A DNA stretch of 64,000 bases from Candidatus Gastranaerophilales bacterium (lineage in GTDB: Bacteria; Cyanobacteriota; Vampirovibrionia; Gastranaerophilales; Gastranaerophilaceae). Positions 16,970 to 25,961 of this stretch are shown piece after piece; positions within the stretch are counted from its first letter, which is position 1, and each line of letters starts with the position of its first letter. The position numbers and the translations under genes were made by a program. The notes under the pieces are model-generated. The model was not told the origin of the DNA. It searched no databases and saw only the letters and a list, made by a program, of their open reading frames with translations. Location: the NCBI GenBank assembly GCA_944325885.1, contig CALVBT010000001.1, positions 1 to 64,000 of the forward strand, read 5' to 3'.

Positions 16970-19600
16970 TTATATACTTATTCGCAGGCCAAATTGCAGT
17001 GCGACACCGTTTCTTCCACCGTTTCTAATCATTGTCTCAAAAAATCCTGTGACCCTGTCACCCCATCTTTTTTGTATTCCGGCACCGTATTGCACAAATG
17101 GCTTTATGGCCAAATCCGGTAAATAAACATCGTTTGCTTTAAATTTTGCACTGTCTATTATGTTCCACACAACAGATACTGCAATGTATGGCTGTACAAA
17201 ATTTTTAAAATTGCCGATAAGTTTTATTCTCGGCTCTATTTGTATTGCGTTTAGCGGTCTTGTGTTTATTTTTACATTGGATTTTGTTGTGTAGTCAAAA
17301 GTGTTTATAAAAGAATAAGAGGCAAGTATCGCAGGTTGAATTATTAATTTTCTTTTAAAGGTTTCAAAGTTGTATCCTGACATTTGAGCAATGCCTGTAT
17401 TTAGCATCGCAAAATTGTCCCGTCCGAATTCTGTGGAAGACTCAGAAGATGTCGCTCCGACATTAGCTGTCCAGGCCGTAAAAAAATTACCTTTGTAGAA
17501 CACTGCATCCAGCCCTAAGAGTCCGCCGTTGTTGTAAATACTGTTGCCCTGATATGCCTGATGCGAGCCGTTATACGAAACATATCCGCCATAAAGCGCA
17601 TACCATCCGTTTTCCAGCTTTTTCAGCCCGCTTTCGACACCTACCATACTGCCGTAACTGACATTAGAAACTCTCGGCCCGTTTTTTAAACCCACTGTTT
17701 CAAATGTAGAATATGGCTTGAACCAGATTCCTGTACGCTGTTCAGGCATAACAAACGGGGAAAAAGTAAAGTTTTTGTCCGCATAAGCTGTTTTGTTTAA
17801 TCTGGAAAAAGCCGTTTGTATCTCGGGTGGTGATATCATAACCATATCAAGGTTTGCAAAAATATTTTTGTAAGTATCAATCTGTGTTAAGTATCCGCCT
17901 AGTTGTGCAGCGACTTCGGATGCCAGTATAGCACCGTTAAAGCCCTGCCTGAAAAGTTCAAAATCTCCGTTTGAAGAGTTGTAGCTCACCTGATAATTGT
18001 ATATTGGTGTGCCGATTGTAGATGGCGTGTAGCTCACACGGTTTTTCAGCACATCATCAGCAAATGGTATAAAAATTCTTTCACCTTCCGGTGTCCCTTC
18101 AAAATGAAGCCCCCTGACGAATAAATCTCCGCTCCCGCTTATGGAATTTGCGTTGATTCTGTCCATTGTGTTGTTGTTAAAATTCATGTCCGCAAAAATG
18201 TTTGTTGTTCCGGCCAAATTCAGATTGCCGAAATTTAAATCATTAATCTGTCCGTTTGCCATATTAAAATTAATATCATTGCCGAAATTTGTATCGGTCG
18301 CTTGAAAATAACTGCTGTCTGCAAGCAGGTTCAATGTTCCCTGATTAAAAGAAAATGTTCCGTTAAAGTTTGAGTTTTCTCCACCCAGGTTTAATATGCC
18401 GCTGTCAGTTTTGTTTATTGTGCCTGCTCCTTTTATGCCGCTCAGCACAGAGTTTGTTCCTGTTCCTGAAAAGTTCAGTACGGCTGTTGTGTTGTTATAA
18501 ATATCGTTTAATTCGTCTGTTTTGTCTTTGTTGTCTTTTAGAGTTGTTCCTTCCAGCGTGAGTGTGCCGCCGTTGTAAATTGCACCTCCTTCACCCAAAA
18601 ACAAAGAAGATGATATTTCATTATTTTCGAGTATTGAATTTTTTATCGTTAGAGTTGCATTTGTGTTATTGTAAATTGCACCTCCGTCACCGTAAGCATT
18701 CGAGTCGATTCGGTTTCCGTTAAAAGAAGATGATGATATTTCTAATCTTCCGTTATTATAGATTGCTCCGCCAAAAGAAATGGAATTATCTCCCCCATCT
18801 AAATAATTTCCATTAAAAGAAGTGTTTTTTATTGTCATTTGTTCATTGTTATTAATTGCTCCTCCATATAAAAATGGTTGATTTCGCTCACCTGCTATTG
18901 CATCAATATGATTTTGTCCGAATGAAGAATTGTCGATATTTATAATTCCATTGTTATATAAAGCACCACCACCGCTAAATACCTCTGCTTCTGCATAATT
19001 GTTGCTAAAATTAGTGTTGTTTATTGTCATTTCGGCTGTTCCGTTATCATTATATCCATTTGCAACAGCACCACCATAAGAACCAGCACCAGTAGCATGA
19101 TTGTTGTTAAAATTAGAATTTTGAATAATCATTGCTCCTCCATTCAGATTGTATACTGCTCCTGCTACACCATAGTTAACAGAACCTGAACTTACAAAAT
19201 TTTCATTAAAATCTGATTCAATTATTGCTGTTTGACCTCCGCTGTTAAAAATTGCGCCTGCAAAATTAGAATTGTTGTACAATTGTCCTTGGCAATTTTT
19301 AATTTCTATTTCAGAAAAAGTATTGTCTCGGCTTAGGATAAAGCCTCCATAAGTATTTTGTCCATCTATAGAATAGTGGTTTCCATCAAAATTGATATTG
19401 TAATTAAAAAAATGATTGCCTATGCTTTCGCTGGAATCAAGATTATTAGTGATGTTATATACGTCACCGTTATTCAATATACTGTTCATTAATTCGTAAA
19501 ACGTATTTATATCTATTGTGAGGGCATTTACTTTTGTCGGTTGAAAAACAATCAAAATCAAAAATAATAATATAACTCTGAAAAATTTATAATTACTCAT
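16970..19600 (-). CDS. Pmp-like autotransporter, beta-helix passenger and outer-membrane barrel
   Basis: A signal peptide (about residues 1-26, hydrophobic core LLFLILIVF, cleavage after VNA) starts the 876-residue protein. Residues 100-350 hold about eight (A/G)GA(I/V/L)xN turns followed by NxxFxxN strands, the pattern of chlamydial polymorphic membrane proteins and right-handed beta-helices. Then comes an autotransporter-associated strand (GILNLGGENSNFNGTFSFNQGTL as a PATR-like unit near 405-425). Residues 640-876 alternate hydrophobic/aromatic strands and end in FGLRISI, typical of the autotransporter barrel. This implies an outer membrane. It is a likely surface adhesin; no catalytic motif is visible. 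The downstream gene on the plus strand is convergent. Confidence 0.87.
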   Translation of the reverse strand: MSNYKFFRVILLFLILIVFQPTKVNALTIDINTFYELMNSILNNGDVYNITNNLDSSESIGNHFFNYNINFDGNHYSIDGQNTYGGFILSRDNTFSEIEIKNCQGQLYNNSNFAGAIFNSGGQTAIIESDFNENFVSSGSVNYGVAGAVYNLNGGAMIIQNSNFNNNHATGAGSYGGAVANGYNDNGTAEMTINNTNFSNNYAEAEVFSGGGALYNNGIINIDNSSFGQNHIDAIAGERNQPFLYGGAINNNEQMTIKNTSFNGNYLDGGDNSISFGGAIYNNGRLEISSSSFNGNRIDSNAYGDGGAIYNNTNATLTIKNSILENNEISSSLFLGEGGAIYNGGTLTLEGTTLKDNKDKTDELNDIYNNTTAVLNFSGTGTNSVLSGIKGAGTINKTDSGILNLGGENSNFNGTFSFNQGTLNLLADSSYFQATDTNFGNDINFNMANGQINDLNFGNLNLAGTTNIFADMNFNNNTMDRINANSISGSGDLFVRGLHFEGTPEGERIFIPFADDVLKNRVSYTPSTIGTPIYNYQVSYNSSNGDFELFRQGFNGAILASEVAAQLGGYLTQIDTYKNIFANLDMVMISPPEIQTAFSRLNKTAYADKNFTFSPFVMPEQRTGIWFKPYSTFETVGLKNGPRVSNVSYGSMVGVESGLKKLENGWYALYGGYVSYNGSHQAYQGNSIYNNGGLLGLDAVFYKGNFFTAWTANVGATSSESSTEFGRDNFAMLNTGIAQMSGYNFETFKRKLIIQPAILASYSFINTFDYTTKSNVKINTRPLNAIQIEPRIKLIGNFKNFVQPYIAVSVVWNIIDSAKFKANDVYLPDLAIKPFVQYGAGIQKRWGDRVTGFFETMIRNGGRNGVALQFGLRISI
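18560..19275 (-). repeat. GGA(I/L/V)xN / FxxN beta-helix repeats
   Basis: This part of the autotransporter gene encodes about eight imperfect copies of a 30-40-residue unit with (A/G)GA-hydrophobic-x-N and an FNGN-like turn. At DNA level the recurring string is the complement of GGTGGAGCAATTTA-like sequence. Confidence 0.65.
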
Positions 19601-19659
19601 AAAATTATGTTATTTTTTTAAAGAGTTTTATCTATTCGACAAAAAGAGAATAAAAATTG

Positions 19660-19683
19660 TCCGGATAACCTAGTCATACCGGA
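19660..19683 (-). terminator. Weak terminator-like hairpin
   Basis: Just after the stop of the DUF1893-membrane gene, TCCGG and CCGGA (minus strand) flank a 14-nt loop and are followed by CAATTTTTATT. The stem is only 5 bp, so this is tentative. Confidence 0.3.
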
Positions 19684-19688
19684 ATGTT

Positions 19689-21542
19689 TTATTGCAAAAA
19701 AGTATTAATATCATTGTATACGCCAAAGTGCTGGGCTGTTTTAAAATCATAACCGGTATTTTTTTGTTTGTCTTTCTGGACTGAATGCCTGAGCATCCTG
19801 TTTAAAAAATGAGGTACTGTAAAGCCCAAAACTGCCATATTGGTAATCAAAGACACCCAGTATAGAGCAGCGCCTATGTTTTTAGTCCTTTTTATCACTG
19901 CGGCAGAGGTGTTTGGCAGGGAATCTATTTTTCTAAAATTCCTGATAGGTAGTGTAAAAGCTCTTAAAAATCCGATTTTTTTGCCTTTGTATTTGTCTGT
20001 TCTCATAATTTTTGTGCCGAGATATCTGTCGGACAACCTGCCGAGAATATTGTTTATTAAAAAATCTCCGCCAAAAAACATCAAAAAAGTAGACCCTTCT
20101 CTGGCTGTTCTGTCCTTCAGCTCGTATTTGTCACGGGAAGAAGGAAGCTTTGCCAGAAACCCCGTAAATGCCCATTTCATTGCATTTACTGTCTTTGACA
20201 TACTCACGCCCGAGGTGTAATTAAAATTCTGGGCATTTCTTTTGATAAAATTTGTCGCAGAGGAACTCAGCCCTCTTGTCACTATTCTTGATAGTATGAT
20301 CCCCGGGATAAAAGCAAATGCCAGCGTACCTGCCAGACGTTTTAGCTTGCTGTTTTTATGCTCTTTTTTAGAAACCTCTTTTTCGTCAAGCATATTAAAA
20401 GTTGCAGAAAATCCTTTTCTTCCTGTTTTGTGTTCGGTAATCTCTGTTGCAATCCATGGAATGCTGCCCATCAATAACCCTGTCGATATAAAGTCGGAAC
20501 GAAGAATCTGCTCATGTGCTTTTAAAAGCTTTGATTTCAATTCATCTTCTCTGCCTTTAAAGCGTTGCAGAAGGTTTTCAAAATCTTTTTCAGCTTTTAG
20601 TGATTTTGCGGATTGACGGATGCCGTCTATCATTTTGTTTTTGTCACCGGTTAAAAATTCTTTTGAAACCTGAATGATTTTCTTTTCGTTGTTGGAAAAA
20701 TTCTTTACAATGCCGTTTTTTGAAAGAAAAAATTTGTTGTATCTGGGCAGAAGAAACAGAGGCATAACAAAAGCAAACAATACGCTCATTGTCGACATTC
20801 CGATTCTTTCAAGAGCTTCTTCTTTTGTGTTTGACATTATCGCATGTGGAATTGCACACCCGCCTACATTGGTCAGCCCTCTGTTCAAAAGGGTATGTGC
20901 CTGTATAAAAGCAGTGGCATCGTAAAAACTCCCGCCAAAAGAAGGGTGTGAAGACTCCCGTGTGTTCATATACAAAAGATTTAGCCTTTTATCAAGAGCT
21001 TTGTACTTGTCAGGTGTCATATCCGGCTTGTAAAACTGTTTTTCATAATCAATCCCTTTTGGAAAAACTTTTTGTTTCAACAGTTCATAGGCGGTTTTTG
21101 TGTCGTCTGTATCCAGTACGAGTTTTTCTAGCGGGCATTTTATTTTTGAATTTTTATCAAGCACGCTGTCTGCAATCTCATCAGTGTGGTAATTTATGCC
21201 TTTTTTGTCAAAAAATTCTTTTGCCGACTTTGTCATTATTGGCGTTTTTATATTTTTGGCATTTCCGTATGCAAAAAGCATTGCAGAAGCCTTGCTTATC
21301 CTTCTGTCTACTATATAGCAGTCTGACAGATTGTTTGCATTGTCTTCTAATGCAAGAAAAACCGGCTTCAGGTTCCGTTGATTGTAGTAAGTGATTTTGC
21401 CTTTTTTGTATATTGCAAGCGTATGTTTGTCGAGGTTCTTTGTCATTTCATCCAGCACGGCAGAGGAAGGAACAGGAGAGCTTTTGCTCTGCCGTTTCAT
21501 ATAAACTTCCGGGTTTAAAGCAGCAATAGGTGCTATGTTCAT
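19689..21542 (-). CDS. DUF1893 domain fused to multi-pass membrane protein
   Basis: Residues 30-158 match the DUF1893 (cytidine-deaminase-like fold) pattern: TLAIYKKGKITYYNQRNLKP, YIVDRRISKASAMLFAYG, and KCPLEKLVLDTDDTKTAYELL. They are clearly related to the secreted protein at 27155-27637. Residues 160-617 are unrecognised, with about five hydrophobic stretches (e.g. VLFAFVMPLFLL, LAGTLAFAFIPGIIL, YWVSLITNMAVLGF) and basic loops. An internal HPSFGG at 199-204 resembles the PSFG motif of other unknown proteins here. The start overlaps the stop of the 5'-nucleotidase-like gene by ATGA, so the two are translationally coupled. Function unknown. Confidence 0.7.
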   Translation of the reverse strand: MNIAPIAALNPEVYMKRQSKSSPVPSSAVLDEMTKNLDKHTLAIYKKGKITYYNQRNLKPVFLALEDNANNLSDCYIVDRRISKASAMLFAYGNAKNIKTPIMTKSAKEFFDKKGINYHTDEIADSVLDKNSKIKCPLEKLVLDTDDTKTAYELLKQKVFPKGIDYEKQFYKPDMTPDKYKALDKRLNLLYMNTRESSHPSFGGSFYDATAFIQAHTLLNRGLTNVGGCAIPHAIMSNTKEEALERIGMSTMSVLFAFVMPLFLLPRYNKFFLSKNGIVKNFSNNEKKIIQVSKEFLTGDKNKMIDGIRQSAKSLKAEKDFENLLQRFKGREDELKSKLLKAHEQILRSDFISTGLLMGSIPWIATEITEHKTGRKGFSATFNMLDEKEVSKKEHKNSKLKRLAGTLAFAFIPGIILSRIVTRGLSSSATNFIKRNAQNFNYTSGVSMSKTVNAMKWAFTGFLAKLPSSRDKYELKDRTAREGSTFLMFFGGDFLINNILGRLSDRYLGTKIMRTDKYKGKKIGFLRAFTLPIRNFRKIDSLPNTSAAVIKRTKNIGAALYWVSLITNMAVLGFTVPHFLNRMLRHSVQKDKQKNTGYDFKTAQHFGVYNDINTFLQ

Positions 21543-23008
21543 TCTATTACCCTTTCGTTTATTTCATACGACGGATATAAGGAACCTTTCGGATAATCCA
21601 TTGCAGTTACAGTGAGGGCGTGTTTCAGCGCATTGTCGATAGTTAGTTTTGTGTTCTGTTTTTCTTTATCCGCAAGAATTTTGTATCCCTGTCCGCCTTT
21701 TCCGATGTATTCGTCTATTGCGCAGACGATTTTTGAGATGTTTTTATTGCCGAGAACAGGTATACCATTTATGTGTATCTGTGTAACAGTATATTTTTGA
21801 GCGGTTTTGTCACATATTCCTTGGATTTTGATATTAGAAGAGGCCTGCAAAAATTTGGAATTGCCGGAGATATCCATTGTCCTCATTTTTAGGCTGTGTT
21901 CAAAAATATTCTTTAGCTCTTGAGGTGTCAACTCTACTTTTTGTATGGGCAGGTGAGCCATCATTGTTTTTTTGAAATCATAGTTTGTTATTGGTTTTTC
22001 TCCGTAGGGCAGAGGTTTTACCAGCAGACCTGTAGAATAAATACAAATGTCAGAATCTGTCTTGTATTTTATTTCGTCAGCGAGAAAAGACCCCAGAGAA
22101 CACGGGTCGGAATATTTTTTTGTAAAGTTTATACGGCAGGGTGCCAGCGGATTTAAGAGTACTTCTTTTTGTTCATATTCTTTTAGTCCCTCGAGCATAC
22201 TGTCTTCTATTTTTACTTCTTCATAGGGGAGCATTTTTAGATTTTTAATTTTTTTTGAATCACCTTTTTTATCAATTTCAAAATGCAACGCAGCCTCACT
22301 AAACGGCGGCGGATAATAAATTCTTTCATCAAAATGCAGATGTCCGTCAGGTTTGTGGTCGTGACCGCCTATCATTGCATCTATGTGTATTCCAGCTTTT
22401 TGTGCTTTGTCAGCAAGTTTTTTGCTTGATTTTAGATAATCGTGGTTTAGGAAAATAACGTTATCCGGTTTTTCTTTTTCTATATAGCTTTTTATCTCTT
22501 CTATAACATCCTCCTGATTTACAGGGGTAATAGAGAGAGCTTCCGTATTAATATTATTTATACAGAAACCTGTTATAAAATTCTTGTCGCCATCTCGTTC
22601 CACAATTGTATAGGGCTTGAGCCAGTCGGGTCTTTGACCGCTCTTTTTGTCAAAGATGTTTGCGCTTACTGTTTTTATACCTTTTTGTGCAAAACGTTTT
22701 AGTGTAGAAATCAAATAATTCAAATTTTCTTCACTAAAGCCAAAATCATTGTTGCCCAGAGTGGTGACTATCTCGAGGCCGGGTGCCATATCTTTTGCTT
22801 TTACAAAACTGTCTGCCTCAAGTTCTTTTGGATAAATGCCTTTAAACATATCCCCGCAGTTTAGGAGCAGGACATTATTGTTTTTCTTTGCTTCTTTAAC
22901 GACTTTAGAGAGCAAAGTACGTGTCTTTCTTGTGTCCTGGTGGGAATCTGTTATTGAATATATGTCTGTTGTTCCCTTAAAGTTTACGGATATTGAATTG
23001 ATACTCAT
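21539..23008 (-). CDS. 5'-nucleotidase/UshA-family metallophosphoesterase with altered GNHD motif
   Basis: The 489-residue protein has the two UshA-family domains. Residues 14-270 are a calcineurin-like phosphoesterase with DSHQD at 21-25, NCGDMFKG at 50-57, NHDY and GGHDHKPDGH. Residues 290-480 match the 5'-nucleotidase C-terminal domain (DPCSLGSFLADEI, ICIYSTGLLVKPLPYG, substrate-binding GKGGQGYKIL). The usual GNH(E/D) motif reads GNND at 85-88, so the catalytic His is Asn. No signal peptide is visible; the N-terminus MSINSISVNFKG resembles the short motif of other unknown proteins here. ATG has CAGGA upstream. It is coupled to the DUF1893-membrane gene. Confidence 0.85.
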   Translation of the reverse strand: MSINSISVNFKGTTDIYSITDSHQDTRKTRTLLSKVVKEAKKNNNVLLLNCGDMFKGIYPKELEADSFVKAKDMAPGLEIVTTLGNNDFGFSEENLNYLISTLKRFAQKGIKTVSANIFDKKSGQRPDWLKPYTIVERDGDKNFITGFCINNINTEALSITPVNQEDVIEEIKSYIEKEKPDNVIFLNHDYLKSSKKLADKAQKAGIHIDAMIGGHDHKPDGHLHFDERIYYPPPFSEAALHFEIDKKGDSKKIKNLKMLPYEEVKIEDSMLEGLKEYEQKEVLLNPLAPCRINFTKKYSDPCSLGSFLADEIKYKTDSDICIYSTGLLVKPLPYGEKPITNYDFKKTMMAHLPIQKVELTPQELKNIFEHSLKMRTMDISGNSKFLQASSNIKIQGICDKTAQKYTVTQIHINGIPVLGNKNISKIVCAIDEYIGKGGQGYKILADKEKQNTKLTIDNALKHALTVTAMDYPKGSLYPSYEINERVIE

Positions 23009-23047
23009 TTAAAAATCCTGATGGCTGTGTTATTAAAGTATATAGCT

Positions 23048-23113
23048 TGATAGTAACTATCAGTCAAATGTTTTTTATTTTTTCTTGACTTAGAGCTGCT
23101 ATCAGGTGATAAC
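23048..23113 (+). promoter_or_regulatory. Promoter with two related dyads upstream of the Tat/Fe-S operon
   Basis: TTGACT at 23085-23090 and GATAAC at 23108-23113 are exactly 17 nt apart. A dyad TGATAGT-A-ACTATCA lies at 23048-23062. A second, TATCA-GG-TGATA at 23100-23111, overlaps the -10 element. Both dyads share TATCA/TGATA half-sites, in keeping with one regulator binding twice. The 5' gene has CGGGG before its ATG. Confidence 0.6.
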
Positions 23114-23150
23114 ATATATTATGGTATTGGAAAAATAGACCGGGGTAAAT

Positions 23151-24389
23151 ATGGATAGACGTGAATTTATAAAAAACTCTTTACTTGCTGCAAGCGGTGC
23201 AATTTTGTTAAGCGGCTGCACTTTTAAGACTTCTTCTCCGCATGTAAAAGGCGGTGTGACTACTACAAAATTTAAAAATATAGATGTTTCTATGCTGGGA
23301 TTCGGCTGTATGCGTCTGCCTGTCAATGCAAAAGGCGAAATTGATGATGCGTTAAACAAAAAAATGGTTCAAAGAGCTATAGAAAGCGGGATAAATTACT
23401 TTGACACCGCATATATGTATATGGGCGGAAAAAGTGAAAAAGCAATGGGCGATGCCTTGAAAAAATATGACAGAGCATCTTTTAATTTCACAACAAAAAT
23501 GCCTGTTATGATGCTGGAAAAAGAAGAGGATGTTGAAAGAATATTTAATGAACAGCTTAAAAGATGCCAGACAGACTACTTTGATTTTTATCTTGTTCAC
23601 TGCTTAAACAAACACAACTGGGAAAATACTAAAAAATATAATGTAATACCTTTCCTTGAAAAAATGAAAAAAGAAGGAAAAATCAAGTATCTGGGGTTTT
23701 CGCACCATGATACACCTGAGCTTTTACAAGAAATTATTGACTACTATGACAAGTGGGAGTTTGTGCAGCTGCAGATAAACAAACTGGACTGGAAAACCTG
23801 CAGAGGTGAAGAACAGTACAATATTGCACGCAAAGCAAAACTGCCAATCATTGTTATGGAACCGTTAAGAGGCAGTGCGCTGGCAAATCTTAATGCAGAT
23901 GCAACTAAAATTCTAAAAGATTACAATCCAAATGCAAGTGCAGCGTCCTGGGCATTCAGATGGCTTGCAGGGCTTGACGGCATTTTGACAATGCTTAGCG
24001 GTATGACTCTGCCGGAACACCTGGAAGATAACATAAAAACTTTTACAAACCTCAAACCATTGAGCGAGGAAGAACAAAAAATATACGATAAAGCCATACA
24101 GGCTCATTTAAAAACACAGGCTATCGGCTGTACCTCTTGCAGGTACTGTGAATGCCCAGTCGGTGTTAATATTGCAGGCATATTCTCTTTGTATAATCAA
24201 TACAAACAAGATAACACTGGCATGGGTAAAAACGGATTTATCAGCCATTATGAGGCTCTTAGAGAATCAGAAAGAGCTGATAAATGTATTAAATGCGGAC
24301 TTTGTAAAACAAAATGCCCGCAAAAGCTGAATATTCCTGCTTTACTGGAAAAAGTGGACAAAGAATATAAACAGTTAAAAGGTGCTTAA
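23151..24389 (+). CDS. Tat-targeted aldo/keto reductase with C-terminal [4Fe-4S] clusters
   Basis: The N-terminus MDRREFIKNSLLAASGAILLSGC has the twin-arginine RREFIK, a hydrophobic stretch and a lipobox (LLSGC at about 19-23), so a Tat-exported lipoprotein is predicted. Residues 40-320 are an aldo/keto reductase barrel: FDTAYMYMGGKSEKAMGDAL carries the Asp and Tyr, FTTKMP the Lys and YLVHCLNK the His of the catalytic set. Residues 325-400 carry two cysteine groups, CTSCRYCECP and CIKCGLCKTKCP, for [4Fe-4S] clusters. The start has CGGGG upstream. It leads an operon with a membrane polyferredoxin (3-nt gap), tatA and tatC. The substrate is unknown. Confidence 0.87.
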   Translation: MDRREFIKNSLLAASGAILLSGCTFKTSSPHVKGGVTTTKFKNIDVSMLGFGCMRLPVNAKGEIDDALNKKMVQRAIESGINYFDTAYMYMGGKSEKAMGDALKKYDRASFNFTTKMPVMMLEKEEDVERIFNEQLKRCQTDYFDFYLVHCLNKHNWENTKKYNVIPFLEKMKKEGKIKYLGFSHHDTPELLQEIIDYYDKWEFVQLQINKLDWKTCRGEEQYNIARKAKLPIIVMEPLRGSALANLNADATKILKDYNPNASAASWAFRWLAGLDGILTMLSGMTLPEHLEDNIKTFTNLKPLSEEEQKIYDKAIQAHLKTQAIGCTSCRYCECPVGVNIAGIFSLYNQYKQDNTGMGKNGFISHYEALRESERADKCIKCGLCKTKCPQKLNIPALLEKVDKEYKQLKGA

Positions 24390-24392
24390 CAA

Positions 24393-25712
24393 ATGCTGAA
24401 AAATTTTCATGGCAATAAAAAGCCCTATCTTATAAGAATAAGCTGTGCTGCAGTTGTTTTTATTCTCACAATGCTCGCATTTTTTCCTGTATTTAAGCCT
24501 CTGTCTTATATATTGCAGTTGAATTTTGGTGCAGCGGCTGCAAAACTTATATCTGACTTTTCTTTGATAACACTTGTAATTGTACTGGCAAATATTTTAA
24601 TAGCTTATTTTTTTGGAAGAATATACTGTTCTGTTATTTGTCCATTGGGTATTTTACAGGATATTCTGGGCTCGATATTCAGACGAAAAAGCGGAAAGAC
24701 TCCAAATTTTTATTATGTCAGATACACAATATTGGCCATCACTCTTGCTGCAATGGCTTTAGGCATAACGGCTGTTTTAAGGTATCTTGATCCGTATTCC
24801 AATTTTGGGAACTTAGTTACAGGCTTTTTAAATATAAAAACAGCCTCTGTGCTGACTTTTATACCGCTTGTTATACTGGCAGCACTGGTGCTGTGGAAAA
24901 ACAGAATATTTTGTACGACTATTTGCCCTGTGGGTACAGCTCTCGGGCTGTGTTCAAAATTCAGCAGCCGCAAAATGTACATCTCCCAAGAAATTTGTAA
25001 AAAATGCGGCCAATGTGAAAAAGAATGCCCGACCGGTGCAATAATTTCTGATGAAAAATCACTGGATAATGAACGCTGCATAAGATGTATGCGCTGCGTT
25101 GCAAAATGCCCGGGCAATGGCATATTATTTGGTAACAAAAAAGAAAAAATAAAATTTGAGCCGTCACGCAGAAACTTTATCACAACAGGTGTCGTTGCTG
25201 CAGCTGCAATAGCAATTTTTGCTAAAGGAAAAGATATTGCAAAAATTGTTGTGGAAAGTTTTAAAAAACGACCGATATGCCCGCCCGGAGCAGGCTCTGT
25301 GGAGAGGTTCGCTCAAAAATGCACAAATTGCGGCCTTTGTGTGCAGCATTGCAAGGGAAAAATTCTTAAAAAGCCGGATAGTGAATACGAAACTGTTCAC
25401 ATAGATTTTTCTGAAGGGAAGTGCGAGTTTGATTGCAAAAACTGTTCTGATATTTGTCCTACAGGCGCACTCAGAAAAATGTCGCTAAAAGAAAAACAAA
25501 ATTGCAGAATCGGGCTTGTGAAACTGGATTATGAAAAATGCACAAAATGCGGTCTTTGTGCAAGAATTTGTCCAAAACAGGCACTGGAACACAAAGCCGG
25601 CAGTACACCTGTTTATATAGCAAAAAATTGTATTGGCTGCGGTGCGTGCCAGAATATTTGTCCTGCAAAGGCTATAGAAATAGTTTCCATTAACGAACAA
25701 AGTCAGATATAA
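24393..25712 (+). CDS. Membrane polyferredoxin, NapH-like part joined to NapG-like part
   Basis: Residues 10-180 contain about four to five membrane segments with CSVICPLGILQD and CTTICPVGTALG loops, as in NapH/NosR-type membrane Fe-S proteins. Residues 195-245 hold two [4Fe-4S] motifs (CKKCGQCEKECPTGA, CIRCMRCVAKCPG). At about 255 an internal twin-arginine segment follows (SRRNFITTGVVAAAAIAIF), then several more clusters (CTNCGLCVQHC, CTKCGLCARICP, CIGCGACQNICP). The protein probably carries electrons between a membrane donor and the exported reductase encoded just upstream. The 439 residues exceed NapH alone and fit a NapH-NapG fusion. Confidence 0.82.
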   Translation: MLKNFHGNKKPYLIRISCAAVVFILTMLAFFPVFKPLSYILQLNFGAAAAKLISDFSLITLVIVLANILIAYFFGRIYCSVICPLGILQDILGSIFRRKSGKTPNFYYVRYTILAITLAAMALGITAVLRYLDPYSNFGNLVTGFLNIKTASVLTFIPLVILAALVLWKNRIFCTTICPVGTALGLCSKFSSRKMYISQEICKKCGQCEKECPTGAIISDEKSLDNERCIRCMRCVAKCPGNGILFGNKKEKIKFEPSRRNFITTGVVAAAAIAIFAKGKDIAKIVVESFKKRPICPPGAGSVERFAQKCTNCGLCVQHCKGKILKKPDSEYETVHIDFSEGKCEFDCKNCSDICPTGALRKMSLKEKQNCRIGLVKLDYEKCTKCGLCARICPKQALEHKAGSTPVYIAKNCIGCGACQNICPAKAIEIVSINEQSQI

Positions 25713-25745
25713 TAATAAAAAATAATTAACAGGAGATATAAAATA

Positions 25746-25961
25746 ATGTCAATCGGATTTACTGAAATATTTTTAATATTAGTCGTTATATTGCTGCTTT
25801 TCGGTTCAAAAAGAATCCCCGAGCTTGCAAAAGCAATGGGCAGGGCTGCTTATGAGTTTAAAAATGCTAAAGAAACCCTGAAAAAAGAAGCACAGGAATT
25901 GACAGAAAATGCTCAAAAAGCTGCTGAAGCGGAATCAAAAAAAGATGACGGACAGCAGTAA
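25746..25961 (+). CDS. tatA: Twin-arginine translocase subunit TatA
   Basis: The 71-residue protein has the short N-terminal membrane helix, the hinge FGSKRIPELAKAMG, an amphipathic helix and an acidic/basic tail, as in TatA. AGGAG precedes the ATG. With no separate tatB nearby, this looks like a minimal TatAC pathway. It follows two genes whose products carry twin-arginine motifs, so the locus encodes both the exporter and probable cargo. Confidence 0.95.
   Translation: MSIGFTEIFLILVVILLLFGSKRIPELAKAMGRAAYEFKNAKETLKKEAQELTENAQKAAEAESKKDDGQQ

Noticed and set aside
18560-19275. CRISPR-like repeats
   Set aside because: The repeats are in frame, diverged and encode beta-helix turns; there are no constant-length spacers and no cas genes.
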